Shown: positions 47,461 through 57,083, numbered from the stretch's first letter. The stretch: 64,000 bases of DNA from Microbacterium paludicola (GCF_015235415.1 NZ_JADGLL010000012.1:1-64000), one strand, 5' to 3'. The notes: generated by a model not told the origin, from the letters alone. Numbers and translations: made by a program.

Positions 47461-47467
47461 CAGCCGT

Positions 47468-47503
47468 ATGCGACGTACTGAGCAGCGGAGCGAGGCGACG
47501 TGA
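47468..47503 (+). CDS. Putative leaderless 11-codon upstream ORF of dxs
   Basis: ATG at 47468 opens a frame encoding MRRTEQRSEAT, ending in a TGA that overlaps the dxs GTG (GTGA). With the TAGGCT -10 positioned 7 nt upstream this looks like a leaderless leader peptide that hands ribosomes to dxs. It is too short to judge by codon use. Confidence 0.5.
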   Translation: MRRTEQRSEAT

Positions 47504-49455
47504 GTCTTCTCGACGGCATCCGCGATCCTCGCGACCTCGACGCCCTCACGCACGAGCAGCTGACCGATCTCGCCGCCGAGATCCGGACGTTCCTCGTGGA
47601 GAACGTCGCGCGCACCGGCGGTCACCTCGGCCCGAACCTCGGCGTGGTCGAGCTGACGATCGCGCTTCACCGGGTGTTCGCGTCCCCGGCGGATCCGATC
47701 ATCTTCGACACCGGTCACCAGTCGTACGTTCACAAGCTCCTGACCGGCCGTCAGGACTTCTCCGCGCTGCGCGCCCGCGGCGGGCTGGCGGGGTACCCGC
47801 AGCGGTCGGAGAGCCCCCACGACGTCGTCGAGTCGTCCCACGCCTCGAGCTCGCTGAGCTGGGCGGATGGCGTGTCGCGCGCATTCAGCCGCACCGGCCG
47901 CAGCGACCGCCACGTCGTCGCCGTCGTCGGCGACGGTGCCCTCACCGGCGGCATGACATGGGAGGCCCTCAACAACATCACCGACGACAACGACCGCAAC
48001 CTGGTCATCGTCGTCAACGACAACGGCCGGTCCTACGCGCCGACGATCGGCGGCATGGCGCGCCACCTCAACCGCGTCCGCACGACCGAGACGTACCGCG
48101 ACCTCTCGCAGAAGTCGTCGCGCATCGCGGGCCGCTTCGGCGCGGTAGGGCGTGCGCTGTACCGCGGCGTCCGCGGCGGCACGCACGGCTTCCTGTCGCG
48201 CTTCACGAACAACTCGGCGCTGTACTCGAACCTCGACGTGAAGTACCTCGGGCCCGTCGACGGGCACGATCTGCCCGCACTCATCGAGACGCTCGAGCTG
48301 GCGAAGTCGTACGGCGCCCCCGTGATCGTGCACGTCATCACCGAGAAGGGCCGCGGCTACCAGCCGGCCCTCGACGACGAGGCGGATCAGTTCCACGCCG
48401 TGGGGCGCATCGATCCGGTGACGGGCGGGGCGCTCGGCGCGTCCGCTCCCGGGTGGACCGACGTCTTCGCCGAGGAGCTCGTCCGCATCGGCGAGAAGCG
48501 CGACGACGTCATCGCGATGACCGCGGCGATGCTGCGACCGACGGGCCTTGCGCCCTTCGCGGAGCGGTTCCCCGACCGCGTGTACGACGTGGGCATCGCC
48601 GAGCAGCACGCCGTGACGTCGGCCGCCGGCCTCGCGTACGGCGGCCTCCACCCCGTGGTGGCGCTGTACTCGACGTTCGTGAACCGCGCGTTCGACCAGG
48701 TGCTGATGGACGTCGCCCTGCACCAGGCGGGCGTCACCTTCGTGCTCGACCGCTCCGGCGTGACGGGCCCCGACGGCCCGAGCCATCACGGAATGTGGGA
48801 CCTCGCGCTGCTTCACATCGTGCCGCGGATCAGGATCGCCGCGCCGCGCGACGAGACCCGCCTGCGGGAGGAGCTGCAGGAGGCCGTCGCCGTCCGTGAC
48901 GCCCCCACCGTCGTGCGCTTCCCGAAGGGCGCGGTCGGCGAGGACATCCCGACCCTCGAGCGCCTGCAGGACGGCGTTGACGTGCTTGCGCGCGGAGACG
49001 CGGAGGACGTCCTGATCGTGGGTATCGGGCCGTTCGCCCGGCTGGGTCTGGACGTGGCATCGAGGCTGCGCGCGCAGGGGATCGGAGCGACCGTCGTCGA
49101 CCCGCGCTGGGTCGTGCCGGTGCCGGCGTCGATCGTCGAGCTCGCCGCCCGCCACCGTCTCGTCATCACGCTCGAGGACGGCATCCGGGTGGGCGGGATC
49201 GGCACCCGCGTGCGCCAGGTGCTGCGCGAGGCGGGGATCGACACGGCCGTGGACGAGCTCGGGCTTCCCGACGAGTTCCTCGATCACGCGTCGCGCGAGC
49301 AGATCCTCGAGGACGCGGGGCTCACTCCCGCCAAGATCGCTCAGGATGTCGTCGCGCAGGTGCTCGGCACCCGCGTGCCCGTCGCGCGCCGGGACAACGG
49401 CCGGGGACTTCCCGCCGTCACGGGCGAGTTCACGCTGCGCAGCACCGGTCACTGA
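47500..49455 (+). CDS. dxs: 1-deoxy-D-xylulose-5-phosphate synthase
   Basis: The 651-residue thiamine-diphosphate enzyme condenses pyruvate and glyceraldehyde 3-phosphate, the first step of the MEP isoprenoid pathway. It has GGHLGPNLGVVELTIALH with the catalytic His, FDTGHQSYVHKLLTGR, the ThDP/Mg site GDGALTGGMTWEALNN, the transketolase-type pyrimidine domain with IAEQHAVTSAAGLAYGG, and HHGMWDLALLHIVP. The GTG start has ggag about 9 nt upstream and overlaps the stop of an 11-codon upstream frame. No other isoprenoid gene is near. Confidence 0.96.
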   Translation: MSLLDGIRDPRDLDALTHEQLTDLAAEIRTFLVENVARTGGHLGPNLGVVELTIALHRVFASPADPIIFDTGHQSYVHKLLTGRQDFSALRARGGLAGYPQRSESPHDVVESSHASSSLSWADGVSRAFSRTGRSDRHVVAVVGDGALTGGMTWEALNNITDDNDRNLVIVVNDNGRSYAPTIGGMARHLNRVRTTETYRDLSQKSSRIAGRFGAVGRALYRGVRGGTHGFLSRFTNNSALYSNLDVKYLGPVDGHDLPALIETLELAKSYGAPVIVHVITEKGRGYQPALDDEADQFHAVGRIDPVTGGALGASAPGWTDVFAEELVRIGEKRDDVIAMTAAMLRPTGLAPFAERFPDRVYDVGIAEQHAVTSAAGLAYGGLHPVVALYSTFVNRAFDQVLMDVALHQAGVTFVLDRSGVTGPDGPSHHGMWDLALLHIVPRIRIAAPRDETRLREELQEAVAVRDAPTVVRFPKGAVGEDIPTLERLQDGVDVLARGDAEDVLIVGIGPFARLGLDVASRLRAQGIGATVVDPRWVVPVPASIVELAARHRLVITLEDGIRVGGIGTRVRQVLREAGIDTAVDELGLPDEFLDHASREQILEDAGLTPAKIAQDVVAQVLGTRVPVARRDNGRGLPAVTGEFTLRSTGH

Positions 49456-49481
49456 GCGGCGGGCGGGGCCGGAGTCGCCTA

Positions 49482-49499
49482 TTCCTACCGGAGCGGTGG
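49482..49499 (+). promoter_or_regulatory. Shared sulfur-gene operator upstream of tauE-like gene
   Basis: TTCCTACC-N3-GCGGTGG matches 16 of 18 positions of the sirA-promoter element (57139-57156) and lies 50 nt before the -10 TACTCT. The core CCTACC-N5-GGTGG is palindrome-like. Confidence 0.65.
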
Positions 49500-49549
49500 C
49501 CTTTGTGACGTGAGGTTTCGGCGCGGACGCGCCCCTCGCCGCGCCTCCT

Positions 49550-49555
49550 TACTCT
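49550..49555 (+). promoter_or_regulatory. -10 element of tauE-like gene
   Basis: TACTCT lies 7 nt before the ATG at 49563; cggagg between them may serve as a ribosome site. Confidence 0.5.
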
Positions 49556-49562
49556 CGGAGGC

Positions 49563-50483
49563 ATGCAGACGATCATCCTCCTCGCTCTCGTCGGACTCGG
49601 AGCGCAGCTCGTCGACGGTGCGCTGGGAATGGCCTACGGCGTCACCTCGACGAGTCTGCTGCTCGCGGTCGGGCTCGCGCCCGCCGCCGCCAGCGCGTCC
49701 GTGCACCTCGCCGAGGTCGGCACCACCCTGGTGTCGGGCCTGTCGCACTGGCGCTTCGGCAACGTCGACTGGCGGGCCGTGCTCAAGATCGGCATCCCGG
49801 GCGCGATCGGCGCGTTCGCCGGCGCGACCTTCCTGTCGGGGCTCGCGACCGACGTGGCGAAGCCCTACACCAGCGCGATCCTGCTCGGCCTCGGCATCTA
49901 CGTGCTCGTGCGCTTCACGCTCAAGGGGCTCCCGGCGCGCCGCGCCGCGGGGCGCCTCTCGCTGAGGTTCCTGGCGCCCCTCGGCCTCGTCGGCGGTTTC
50001 CTCGACGCCTCGGGTGGCGGCGGTTGGGGCCCGGTCGGGACACCCGCGCTGCTCGCCAGCGGTCGCCTGGAGCCGCGCAAGGTGATCGGCACGATCGACG
50101 CCAGCGAGTTCCTCGTCGCGGTGGCGGCATCCGTCGGCTTCTTCGTCGGCCTCAGCGGCGCCGGGATCGACACGACGTGGGTGCTCGCGCTGCTCGCCGG
50201 TGGGGTGGTCGCCGCGCCCCTTGCCGCGTGGCTCGTGCGGCTGATCCCGGCCAGGATCCTCGGCTCGCTCGTCGGCGGGCTGATCGTCTTCACGAACGTC
50301 CGGACGATCCTGACCTCCGCCGAGGCCTCCGACAGCGTTGTGAGCGGTTCGCTCGTCGCGATCTCGGTGCTCTGGGCGGCAGCGGTCGGCTGGTCGCTCA
50401 GGGAGCACCGCAGGACGGTCGCGGCCGCGAAGGCCGCGGCACCCGCGGACGAGCCACGGGAGCCCGCCCTGGTCGGCGAGTGA
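49563..50483 (+). CDS. TauE/SafE-family sulfite or sulfur-compound permease
   Basis: The 306-residue protein has eight predicted membrane helices in the two-repeat layout of the TauE/SafE (DUF81) family. Key parts are QLVDGALGMAYGVTSTSLLL, SASVHLAEVGTTLVSGLSHWRFGNVDW, and GGFLDASGGGGWGPVGTPALL. These proteins export sulfite or sulfoacetate or move related anions. Sitting beside the sulfate-reduction operon and sharing its promoter element, it probably exports excess sulfite or moves sulfur compounds. It is convergent with fdxA across a strong terminator. Confidence 0.9.
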   Translation: MQTIILLALVGLGAQLVDGALGMAYGVTSTSLLLAVGLAPAAASASVHLAEVGTTLVSGLSHWRFGNVDWRAVLKIGIPGAIGAFAGATFLSGLATDVAKPYTSAILLGLGIYVLVRFTLKGLPARRAAGRLSLRFLAPLGLVGGFLDASGGGGWGPVGTPALLASGRLEPRKVIGTIDASEFLVAVAASVGFFVGLSGAGIDTTWVLALLAGGVVAAPLAAWLVRLIPARILGSLVGGLIVFTNVRTILTSAEASDSVVSGSLVAISVLWAAAVGWSLREHRRTVAAAKAAAPADEPREPALVGE

Positions 50484-50500
50484 CCCCCGGCACCTGATCG

Positions 50501-50542
50501 CCGACAAGGCCCCGTGATCCGGAGATCACGGGGCCTTGTCGG
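50501..50542. terminator. Bidirectional terminator between tauE-like gene and fdxA
   Basis: A perfect 19-bp stem (50501-50519 with 50524-50542) and the loop cgga; it serves the end of the sulfur operon and of the exporter gene. Confidence 0.92.
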
Positions 50543-50551
50543 TGTGGTGAG

Positions 50552-50872
50552 TCAGTGCGCCTGCGGGGGCAGGGCGGCGATGACGGGGTGGTCCTTGGGG
50601 ATCACGCCGACCTTGGCGGCGCCGCCCGGGGAGCCGATCTCGTCGAAGAACTCGACGTTCGCCTTGTAGTAGTCCTGCCACTCGTCGGGGAGGTCGTCCT
50701 CGTAGTAGATCGCCTCGACCGGGCACACCGGCTCGCACGCGCCGCAGTCGACGCACTCGTCCGGGTGGATGTAGAGGCTGCGCTCACCCTCGTAGATGCA
50801 GTCGACCGGACACTCGTCGATGCACGCGCGATCCTTGACATCCACACACGGCAACGCGATGACGTAGGTCAT
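50552..50872 (-). CDS. fdxA: 7Fe ferredoxin FdxA
   Basis: The 106-residue ferredoxin starts [29 protein letters not shown] and continues [25 protein letters not shown] (each split from the next by a few residues). The cysteine pattern fits one 3Fe-4S and one 4Fe-4S cluster, as in mycobacterial FdxA. It likely carries electrons from FprA to sulfite reductase SirA, both in the same operon. The ATG overlaps the fprA stop. Confidence 0.95.
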   Translation of the reverse strand: MTYVIALPCVDVKDRACIDECPVDCIYEGERSLYIHPDECVDCGACEPVCPVEAIYYEDDLPDEWQDYYKANVEFFDEIGSPGGAAKVGVIPKDHPVIAALPPQAH

Positions 50873-52236
50873 GCGCGTGCGAGCGTGCCGGAGCGGGAGA
50901 TCGCCACCTGCTCGTCGCGGGGGACGAGCTTCACGCGCTCGCGCGCGTGACGGTGGGTCGCGCCGGCGTGGCGCTCGTGGGCATCCAGCGCGAGCCAGCC
51001 CTCCCACGTCGTGTAGGCGACGTCGCGCTGCTCGAGCAGTTCGATCACGCCCGCCTCCGTCGGTGCGGCGAGCAGCCCGGCCTGCGCGTCGGCGACGAGG
51101 TGCCCGACCGTCTCCATCGCGTCCGACTTCGTGTGGCCGATCAGGCCCACGGGGCCGCGCTTGATCCAGCCGGTGGCGTACAGGCCCGGCGCATCCGTGA
51201 CGCGTCCCGCGACGTTCGGGATGACGCCGCGCGTGTCGTCGAACGGCGCTCCCTCGACCCGGGTGCCGAAGTAGCCGACCGCGCGGTACACCGCCTGCAG
51301 CGGATACTCGACGAACTCGCCCGTGCCCACGACGCGCCCGTCCTCGGTGCGGGTGCGCTCGAAGCGCATCCCCTCGACCCGGTCGTCGCCGATCACGGCC
51401 GCCGGCGCGTGCCAGAAGTGGAGGTGAAGGCGCCGGGACGCCCCGGTCGGCTCCGTGCCCCGCCACGAGTTCAGCGTCCGGAGCATGATCTTCATTTGGT
51501 TCGTCGGGGCGGCCGAGGGGTCGACGTCGGCGAAGTCCGCCTCATCCAGGACGATGTCGACGCCCGAGAGCTCGCCGAGCTCGCGCAGCTCGATGGGCGT
51601 GAACTTGATGTCGCCCGGCCCGCGGCGGCCGAACACGTGCACGTCGGTGACGCGCGAGGCCTCGAGGCCCTCGAGCACGTTGTCGGGGACCTCGGTGGTG
51701 CGCAGGTCCTCGGGCAGCTTCGCGAGCACGCGCGCGACGTCGAGCGCCACGTTGCCGTTGCCGATGACGGCGACCTCCCGCGCATCGAGCGGCCACGTGC
51801 GCGGCACGTCGGGGTGACCGTCGAACCAGGCGACGAAGTCGGCGGCGCCGAAGGACCCTGGCAGACCGATGCCCGGGATGTCGAGCGCGGCGTCGCGGAT
51901 CGCACCGGTGGCGAGGATGACGGCGTGGTACCGCTGCTGCAGCTCCTCGATCGACAGGTCGCGACCGACCTCGATGTTGCCGAGGAAGCGGATGCGCCCC
52001 GCGTCGAGCATCTCGTGCAGCGAGTCGACGATGCCCTTGATGCGCGGATGATCCGGGGCGACGCCGTAGCGGATGAGGCCGTACGGCGCGGGGAGCGACT
52101 CGAGGAGGTCGATCGCGACGGATCCGCCGGCCTCCTCGACGGCGTTCGCGAGCAGGTTGCCGGCGTAGATGCCCGCCGGGCCCGCGCCGACGATCGCCAC
52201 GCGCAGGTCGAGGCGGGGGCTGCTGTCGAGGCTCAT
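50869..52236 (-). CDS. fprA: Ferredoxin-NADP reductase (adrenodoxin reductase type, FprA)
   Basis: The 455-residue flavoprotein resembles mycobacterial FprA. It has the FAD motif [17 protein letters not shown] at residue 13, [18 protein letters not shown], the NADP fold [39 protein letters not shown], and [23 protein letters not shown]. It passes electrons between NADPH and ferredoxin, here FdxA encoded next with an ATGA overlap. A 115-nt gap separates it from cysN. An extra 50-residue C-terminal segment with [15 protein letters not shown] is typical of the family. Confidence 0.94.
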   Translation of the reverse strand: MSLDSSPRLDLRVAIVGAGPAGIYAGNLLANAVEEAGGSVAIDLLESLPAPYGLIRYGVAPDHPRIKGIVDSLHEMLDAGRIRFLGNIEVGRDLSIEELQQRYHAVILATGAIRDAALDIPGIGLPGSFGAADFVAWFDGHPDVPRTWPLDAREVAVIGNGNVALDVARVLAKLPEDLRTTEVPDNVLEGLEASRVTDVHVFGRRGPGDIKFTPIELRELGELSGVDIVLDEADFADVDPSAAPTNQMKIMLRTLNSWRGTEPTGASRRLHLHFWHAPAAVIGDDRVEGMRFERTRTEDGRVVGTGEFVEYPLQAVYRAVGYFGTRVEGAPFDDTRGVIPNVAGRVTDAPGLYATGWIKRGPVGLIGHTKSDAMETVGHLVADAQAGLLAAPTEAGVIELLEQRDVAYTTWEGWLALDAHERHAGATHRHARERVKLVPRDEQVAISRSGTLARA

Positions 52237-52351
52237 TGTGCTGTCTTTCGTTCGGAGACCTGGACGCGGCGCGTCGACGGCCTCGGCGGGTGCGAGGGGA
52301 AGGGAGGCAGGGGAGCGCCGCGCAGCGGCGCGATGCCGCCGCCGCGTGCGT

Positions 52352-53668
52352 TCAGCCGCGGACGGTGCCGGCCGCGATGGTGTGGCCGTCGCCCGGCCGG
52401 ATGACGAGGAACGATCCGGAGTGCCGCGACACGGCGTACGGCTCGAGCGGCAGGGCCTCGGCGAGGCGGATGCGCGCGCGTCCGATCTCGTTCGCCTCGA
52501 GCGTGTCGGCGGGGACGTGCGCGAACGAATCGAGGTCGCGGCGATCGACGATCTCGTCGATCACCGCCTGGACCGTCTTCGTGCCGTGCTTGACGAGCAC
52601 CCGGGCGCCGGCCACGAGCGGCCGCTCGTCAAGCAGGAAGACGTTCGCGTCGATCTCCTTCGCGAGCGTCGGCTCGGCGCCCTCGGCCACCAGGACGCTG
52701 CCGCGCGCCGCGTCGACGTCGTCGACGAGCCGCACCGCGACGGACTGGGGCGCGGCGGCCTCGACGACCGGCACGCCCGCGAGCTCGACGGCCGCGACGG
52801 TCGTGGAGATGCCCGCCGGAAGCACGCGCACGCGGTCGCCGACCCGCACCGACCCTGCCGCGATCCGTCCCGCGGCGGCGCGGTAGTCGCGCAGGCGCTC
52901 GGCCGCGCCGGGCTCTTCCGCCAGCAGCACGGGGGACAGCCCGCCCTGCGGGCGCAGCACGAGCTGCACCGGAAGGCGGAACGCCTCCTGCTCGCGGTCC
53001 TCGGCGTCGGCCGCGGGCAGCTGCTCAAGGAGCTCGAGCAGGGAGGGACCCTGATACCAGGGCGTGCGGGCGGAGCGCTCGACGATGTTGTCGCCCTCGA
53101 GCGCCGACACGGGCAGCACATGCACGTCGCCGAGCCCCAGCTCGGTCGTGACCTCGCGCACCTGCGTCTCCACCGGGCGGAAGGCGGCCTCGGCGTATTC
53201 GAGCAGGTCGATCTTGTTGACCGCGACGATCACGTGCGGCACACGCAGGAGCGCGGTGACGGCGAGGTGGCGGCGCGTCTGCTCGAGCACTCCCTTGCGA
53301 CCGTCGATGAGCACAACGACCGCGTCGGCCGTGGTCGCCCCGGTGACCATGTTGCGCGTGTACTGCACGTGACCGGGGCAGTCGGCGAGGATGAACGAGC
53401 GCTCGGCCGTCGCGAAGTAGCGGTAGGCGACATCGATCGTGATCCCCTGCTCGCGCTCGGCGCGCAGGCCGTCGGTCAGCAGGGCGAAGTCGATGCCCTC
53501 CGCCCCGGCGAAGCCGCGCTCACGGGACGTGCGGGTGACCTGCTCGAGCTGGTCGGCGAGGATCGCCTTCGAGTCGTGGAGCAGGCGGCCGACGAGGGTC
53601 GACTTGCCGTCGTCGACCGATCCGGCCGTGGCGAAGCGGAACAGGGTCGAGGGAGCGAGCGTGGTCAT
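52352..53668 (-). CDS. cysN: Sulfate adenylyltransferase subunit 1 (GTPase) CysN
   Basis: The 438-residue GTP-binding subunit of ATP sulfurylase. P-loop GSVDDGKST near residue 17, switch EREQGITIDVAYRYF, DCPGHVQYTRNMVTGA, and the base-recognition NKIDLLEY are present, followed by beta-barrel domains 2 and 3. No C-terminal APS kinase (CysC) domain exists, so APS is not phosphorylated here, in line with the APS-type CysH. The start overlaps the cysD stop by one base (TGATG). Confidence 0.94.
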   Translation of the reverse strand: MTTLAPSTLFRFATAGSVDDGKSTLVGRLLHDSKAILADQLEQVTRTSRERGFAGAEGIDFALLTDGLRAEREQGITIDVAYRYFATAERSFILADCPGHVQYTRNMVTGATTADAVVVLIDGRKGVLEQTRRHLAVTALLRVPHVIVAVNKIDLLEYAEAAFRPVETQVREVTTELGLGDVHVLPVSALEGDNIVERSARTPWYQGPSLLELLEQLPAADAEDREQEAFRLPVQLVLRPQGGLSPVLLAEEPGAAERLRDYRAAAGRIAAGSVRVGDRVRVLPAGISTTVAAVELAGVPVVEAAAPQSVAVRLVDDVDAARGSVLVAEGAEPTLAKEIDANVFLLDERPLVAGARVLVKHGTKTVQAVIDEIVDRRDLDSFAHVPADTLEANEIGRARIRLAEALPLEPYAVSRHSGSFLVIRPGDGHTIAAGTVRG

Positions 53669-54597
53669 CAGAAGTATCCGTCCTTCTTGCGGTCTTCCAT
53701 CGCCGCTTCGCTGATGCGGTCGTCGGCGCGGGTGGCGCCCCGTTCGGTCAGGGTCGACACCGCGACCTCCGCGACGATGTCGGAGACGTGCGCCGAGGCA
53801 GACTCGACGGCCCCGGTGCAGCTCATGTCGCCCACGGTGCGGTAGCGGACGGTGCGCGTCTCGACCGTCTCCTCGGGCCGCGGCGCGGAATGCGGTCCCA
53901 CCGCCATCCACATTCCGTCGCGCCGGTAGACCTCGCGCCGGTGCGCGAAGTAGAGCGGGGGGAGCGCGATCCGCTCGCGCTCGATGTAGCGCCAGATGTC
54001 GAGCTCGGTCCAGTTCGAGATCGGGAACACGCGCACATGCTGCCCGGCGGTGTGCCGGCCGTTGTAGAGGCTCCAGAGCTCGGGGCGCTGGTTACGCGGA
54101 TCCCACTGGCCGAATTCGTCGCGGAGCGAGAAGATCCGCTCCTTCGCGCGGGCCTTGTCCTCGTCGCGGCGCGCGCCGCCGAAGACGGCATCGTGCCGGC
54201 CGGCCGCGATCGCATCGAGCAGGGGCTGGGTCTGCAGCGGGTTGCGGGTGCCGTCTGCCCGCTCGTGCAGGCGACCGTCGTCGATGTAGTCCTGCACACG
54301 CGCGACCTCGAGCGTGAGTCCGAGCCGCTCGACCGTCTCGTCGCGGAACCGGATGACCTCGGGGAAGTTGTGCCCGGTGTCCACATGCAGCACGGGGAAG
54401 GGCACGCGGCCCGGGAGGAAGGCCTTCGCGGCGAGGTGCAGCACAACGACGGAGTCCTTGCCGCCGGAGAACAGCAGCACCGGCCGGTCGAACTCGGCGA
54501 CGACCTCCCGGATGACGTGGATCGCCTCGGCCTCGAGCAGATCGAGGGTCGACAGGCGCTGGGCGGGCCGCGTGGGCGCGGTCAGGATGTCGCTCAT
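53668..54597 (-). CDS. cysD: Sulfate adenylyltransferase subunit 2 CysD
   Basis: The 309-residue ATP-PPi-lyase subunit makes APS from ATP and sulfate. Motifs are LLFSGGKDSVVVLHLAAKAF (PP-loop), HVDTGHNFPEVIRFRD, GGARRDEDKARAKERIFS, and PISNWTELDIWRYI, ending EDRKKDGYF. The ATG overlaps the cysH stop. It works as a heterodimer with CysN; the GTPase activity drives the unfavourable reaction. Confidence 0.95.
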   Translation of the reverse strand: MSDILTAPTRPAQRLSTLDLLEAEAIHVIREVVAEFDRPVLLFSGGKDSVVVLHLAAKAFLPGRVPFPVLHVDTGHNFPEVIRFRDETVERLGLTLEVARVQDYIDDGRLHERADGTRNPLQTQPLLDAIAAGRHDAVFGGARRDEDKARAKERIFSLRDEFGQWDPRNQRPELWSLYNGRHTAGQHVRVFPISNWTELDIWRYIERERIALPPLYFAHRREVYRRDGMWMAVGPHSAPRPEETVETRTVRYRTVGDMSCTGAVESASAHVSDIVAEVAVSTLTERGATRADDRISEAAMEDRKKDGYF

Positions 54598-55337
54598 GTG
54601 TGGAGTCCGCATTCGGTCTTGTCGAGTCCGGCCCAGCGGCCGGAGCGGGGATCGTCGCCGGGGGCGACGGGGCGGGTGCAGGGCTTGCAGCCGATCGACG
54701 GGTATCCGAAGTCCAGCAGCAGGTTCATCGGCACCCGGTGGAGGGTCGCGTAGGTCATGAGGTCGTCGAAGCTCCATGCCGCGACGGGGTTGACCTTCAC
54801 GAGGCCGTTCTTCGCGTCCCACGACACGAGCGGTGTGTTCGTGCGTGTGGGGGCCTCCTCGCGGCGCACGCCCGTGAACCACACCTCGTACCCCTGCAGC
54901 GCGTCGTGGAGGGGCGCCACCTTCCGCAGCGCGCAGCACCGCGCCGCGTCACGGGCGAACAGGTCGGCGCCGTGGGCGGCATCCTGCTCGGCGACCGTCT
55001 GCTCGGGGAGGACGTCGACGATCCGGACATCCAGCGCACGGGCGACCTCGTCGCGCGTGGCGATCGTCTCCGTGAAGTGGTAGCCGGTGTCGAGGAAGAG
55101 GACGTCGACCCCGGGCAGCTGCTGGGCCACGAGGTGCGGAAGGGCGGCATCCGCCATCGAGCACGCGACGGCGACGGCACCGACCCCGAAGTGGCGGGCG
55201 ACCCACGCGACGACCTCGGCCGGAGTCGCCTCCTCGTCGGTGAGACTGCCGAGCTCCGCGTTCCCCTGCAGCGCCAGGGCCTCGAGCTCCTCGGCGGAGC
55301 GGCGCGTCGCGACGCGCGGCGCGAGCGAGACGGTCAT
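54594..55337 (-). CDS. cysH: Assimilatory APS reductase CysH
   Basis: The 247-residue reductase turns APS into sulfite using thioredoxin. The four cysteines of the 4Fe-4S cluster are in RCCALRK (CC) and GCKPCTRPV (CxxC), the mark of APS-specific enzymes; PAPS reductases lack them. The catalytic cysteine is in KTECGLH at the end. The substrate-binding motif is DTGYHFTET. The ATG overlaps the sirA stop; more upstream codons are shadow sequence. Confidence 0.95.
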   Translation of the reverse strand: MTVSLAPRVATRRSAEELEALALQGNAELGSLTDEEATPAEVVAWVARHFGVGAVAVACSMADAALPHLVAQQLPGVDVLFLDTGYHFTETIATRDEVARALDVRIVDVLPEQTVAEQDAAHGADLFARDAARCCALRKVAPLHDALQGYEVWFTGVRREEAPTRTNTPLVSWDAKNGLVKVNPVAAWSFDDLMTYATLHRVPMNLLLDFGYPSIGCKPCTRPVAPGDDPRSGRWAGLDKTECGLHT

Positions 55338-57052
55338 CGCAGCTCCGCCTCGTCGACGCGGTGCGCCCACTGCGCGAACGTCTCGTCGCCGGCCCGCCCC
55401 GCGACGTAGCGCGTCGCGAGCAGCTCGACATAGTCGGCGATGCCGTCCGCGGTGACCTTGAGGCCGCGCACGGTGCGACCGAGGCCGGCCTCCGCGCGCT
55501 CGCTCGAGGCGAGGCCGCCGCCGAGGTGCACCTGGAAGCCGGGGACCTGGTTCCCCTCGTCATCGGTGATGATCTGGCCCTTGAGCCCGATGTCCGCTGT
55601 CTGGATGCGGGCGCACGAGTTCGGGCAGCCGTTCACGTGGACGCTCAGCGGCGCGCTCAGGTCGAGGCCGTCGAGCCGCTCCTCGAGCTCCAGGATCGCC
55701 GCGCGGGCGGTGTCCTTCGTGTTGACGATCGCGAGCTTGCAGTACTCGATGCCCGTGCACGCGATCGTGCCCCGCCGGATGAGGCTCGGCCGGGCGCTCA
55801 GCTCGAGCGCGTCGAGCCCGGCGATGAGCGACTCGACCCGGTCCTCGGGCACGTCGAGCACGACGAACTTCTGATGCGGCGTGGTCCGCACGCGCGTCGA
55901 CCCGTGCGCCTCGACGAGGTCGGCGAGAGCGGTCAGGCGCGCGCCGGAGACGCGGCCGACGATCGGGGTCGCGCCGATGTAGAAGCGGCCGTCCTTCTGC
56001 CGGTGCACACCCACGTGATCGCCGGGGGTGGCCGGCGTCGGGGCGGCGGGCCCGTCGGCGAGACGGTAGCCGAGGTACTCGGTCTCGAGCACCTCGCGGA
56101 ATCTCTCGACTCCCCAGTCGGCGAGCAGGAACTTCAGGCGCGCCTTGTTGCGGAGGCGGCGGTAGCCGTAGTCGCGGAAGATGCTGGCGACGCCGTGCCA
56201 CACGGCGGCGACCTGGTCGGGGGCGGCCCAGGCCCCGAGGCGCTCACCGAGGCGCGGCACGGTCGAGAGCGCGCCTCCCACCCACACGTCGTACCCGACG
56301 CCGTGCTCGGGGTGGTCGACGGCGACGAAGGCGACGTCGTTGATCTCGTGCACGACATCCTGGCTCGGATGCCCGGTGATCGCCGACTTGAACTTGCGAG
56401 GAAGGTTCGCGAGCGAGGGGTCCCCGATGAAGCGGCTCGTGATTTCGTCGATCTGGGGGGTGGGGTCTATGAGCTCGTCGGCGGCGATGCCGGCGACGGG
56501 CGAGCCGAGGACGACGCGCGGGACATCGCCGCACGCCTCCGTCGTCGACAGACCCACGCCCTCGAGCCGCCGCCAGATCTCGGGCACGTCCTCGACGCGC
56601 ACCCAGTGAAGCTGGATGTTCTGACGGTCGGTGAGGTCGGCGGTGTCGCGGGCGAACTCGGTGGAGATCCCGCCGATGACGCGCAGCTGCTCGGTCGTGA
56701 GCTGCCCGCCGTCGATGCGGACGCGCAGCATGAAGTACTCGTCCTCCAGCTCGTGCGGCTCGAGCGTGGCGGTGCGGCCGCCGTCGATGCCGGGCTTGCG
56801 CTGGGTGTAGAGGCCCCACCAGCGGAAGCGCCCGTGGAGGTCCGTCGGGTCGATCGAGGCGAAGCCGCCCTGCGCGTAGTCGTTCTCGATGCGTGCGCGG
56901 ACGTTCAGGCCGTCGTCGACCTGCTTCCACTCCTCGTTCGCGTTCAGCGGCGCCGTGCCATCGACCAGCCACTGTCCGTTCGGCTTGCCGGACGGACGGA
57001 CGCGTGCGCCGCGCACCGGGGCGGCGGGAGCAGCGATCTCCGTGGGTGTCAT
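55334..57052 (-). CDS. sirA: Ferredoxin-dependent sulfite reductase SirA/NirA-type
   Basis: The 572-residue siroheme enzyme reduces sulfite to sulfide with six electrons. The 4Fe-4S/siroheme cysteines are in CTGIEYCKLA and NGCPNSCA, about residues 445-490. Other blocks are RFRWWGLYTQRKPGIDGG, DRQNIQLHWVR, ITGHPSQDVVHEINDVAFVA, and RTTPHQKFVVLDV. The first gene of the sulfur operon; the ATG has gaggaga upstream. A -10 TAGTCT and the shared 18-bp element lie upstream. Confidence 0.94.
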   Translation of the reverse strand: MTPTEIAAPAAPVRGARVRPSGKPNGQWLVDGTAPLNANEEWKQVDDGLNVRARIENDYAQGGFASIDPTDLHGRFRWWGLYTQRKPGIDGGRTATLEPHELEDEYFMLRVRIDGGQLTTEQLRVIGGISTEFARDTADLTDRQNIQLHWVRVEDVPEIWRRLEGVGLSTTEACGDVPRVVLGSPVAGIAADELIDPTPQIDEITSRFIGDPSLANLPRKFKSAITGHPSQDVVHEINDVAFVAVDHPEHGVGYDVWVGGALSTVPRLGERLGAWAAPDQVAAVWHGVASIFRDYGYRRLRNKARLKFLLADWGVERFREVLETEYLGYRLADGPAAPTPATPGDHVGVHRQKDGRFYIGATPIVGRVSGARLTALADLVEAHGSTRVRTTPHQKFVVLDVPEDRVESLIAGLDALELSARPSLIRRGTIACTGIEYCKLAIVNTKDTARAAILELEERLDGLDLSAPLSVHVNGCPNSCARIQTADIGLKGQIITDDEGNQVPGFQVHLGGGLASSERAEAGLGRTVRGLKVTADGIADYVELLATRYVAGRAGDETFAQWAHRVDEAELR

Positions 57053-57083
57053 GCGGGGTCTCCTCTGACTCGTCGTCTCCAGG

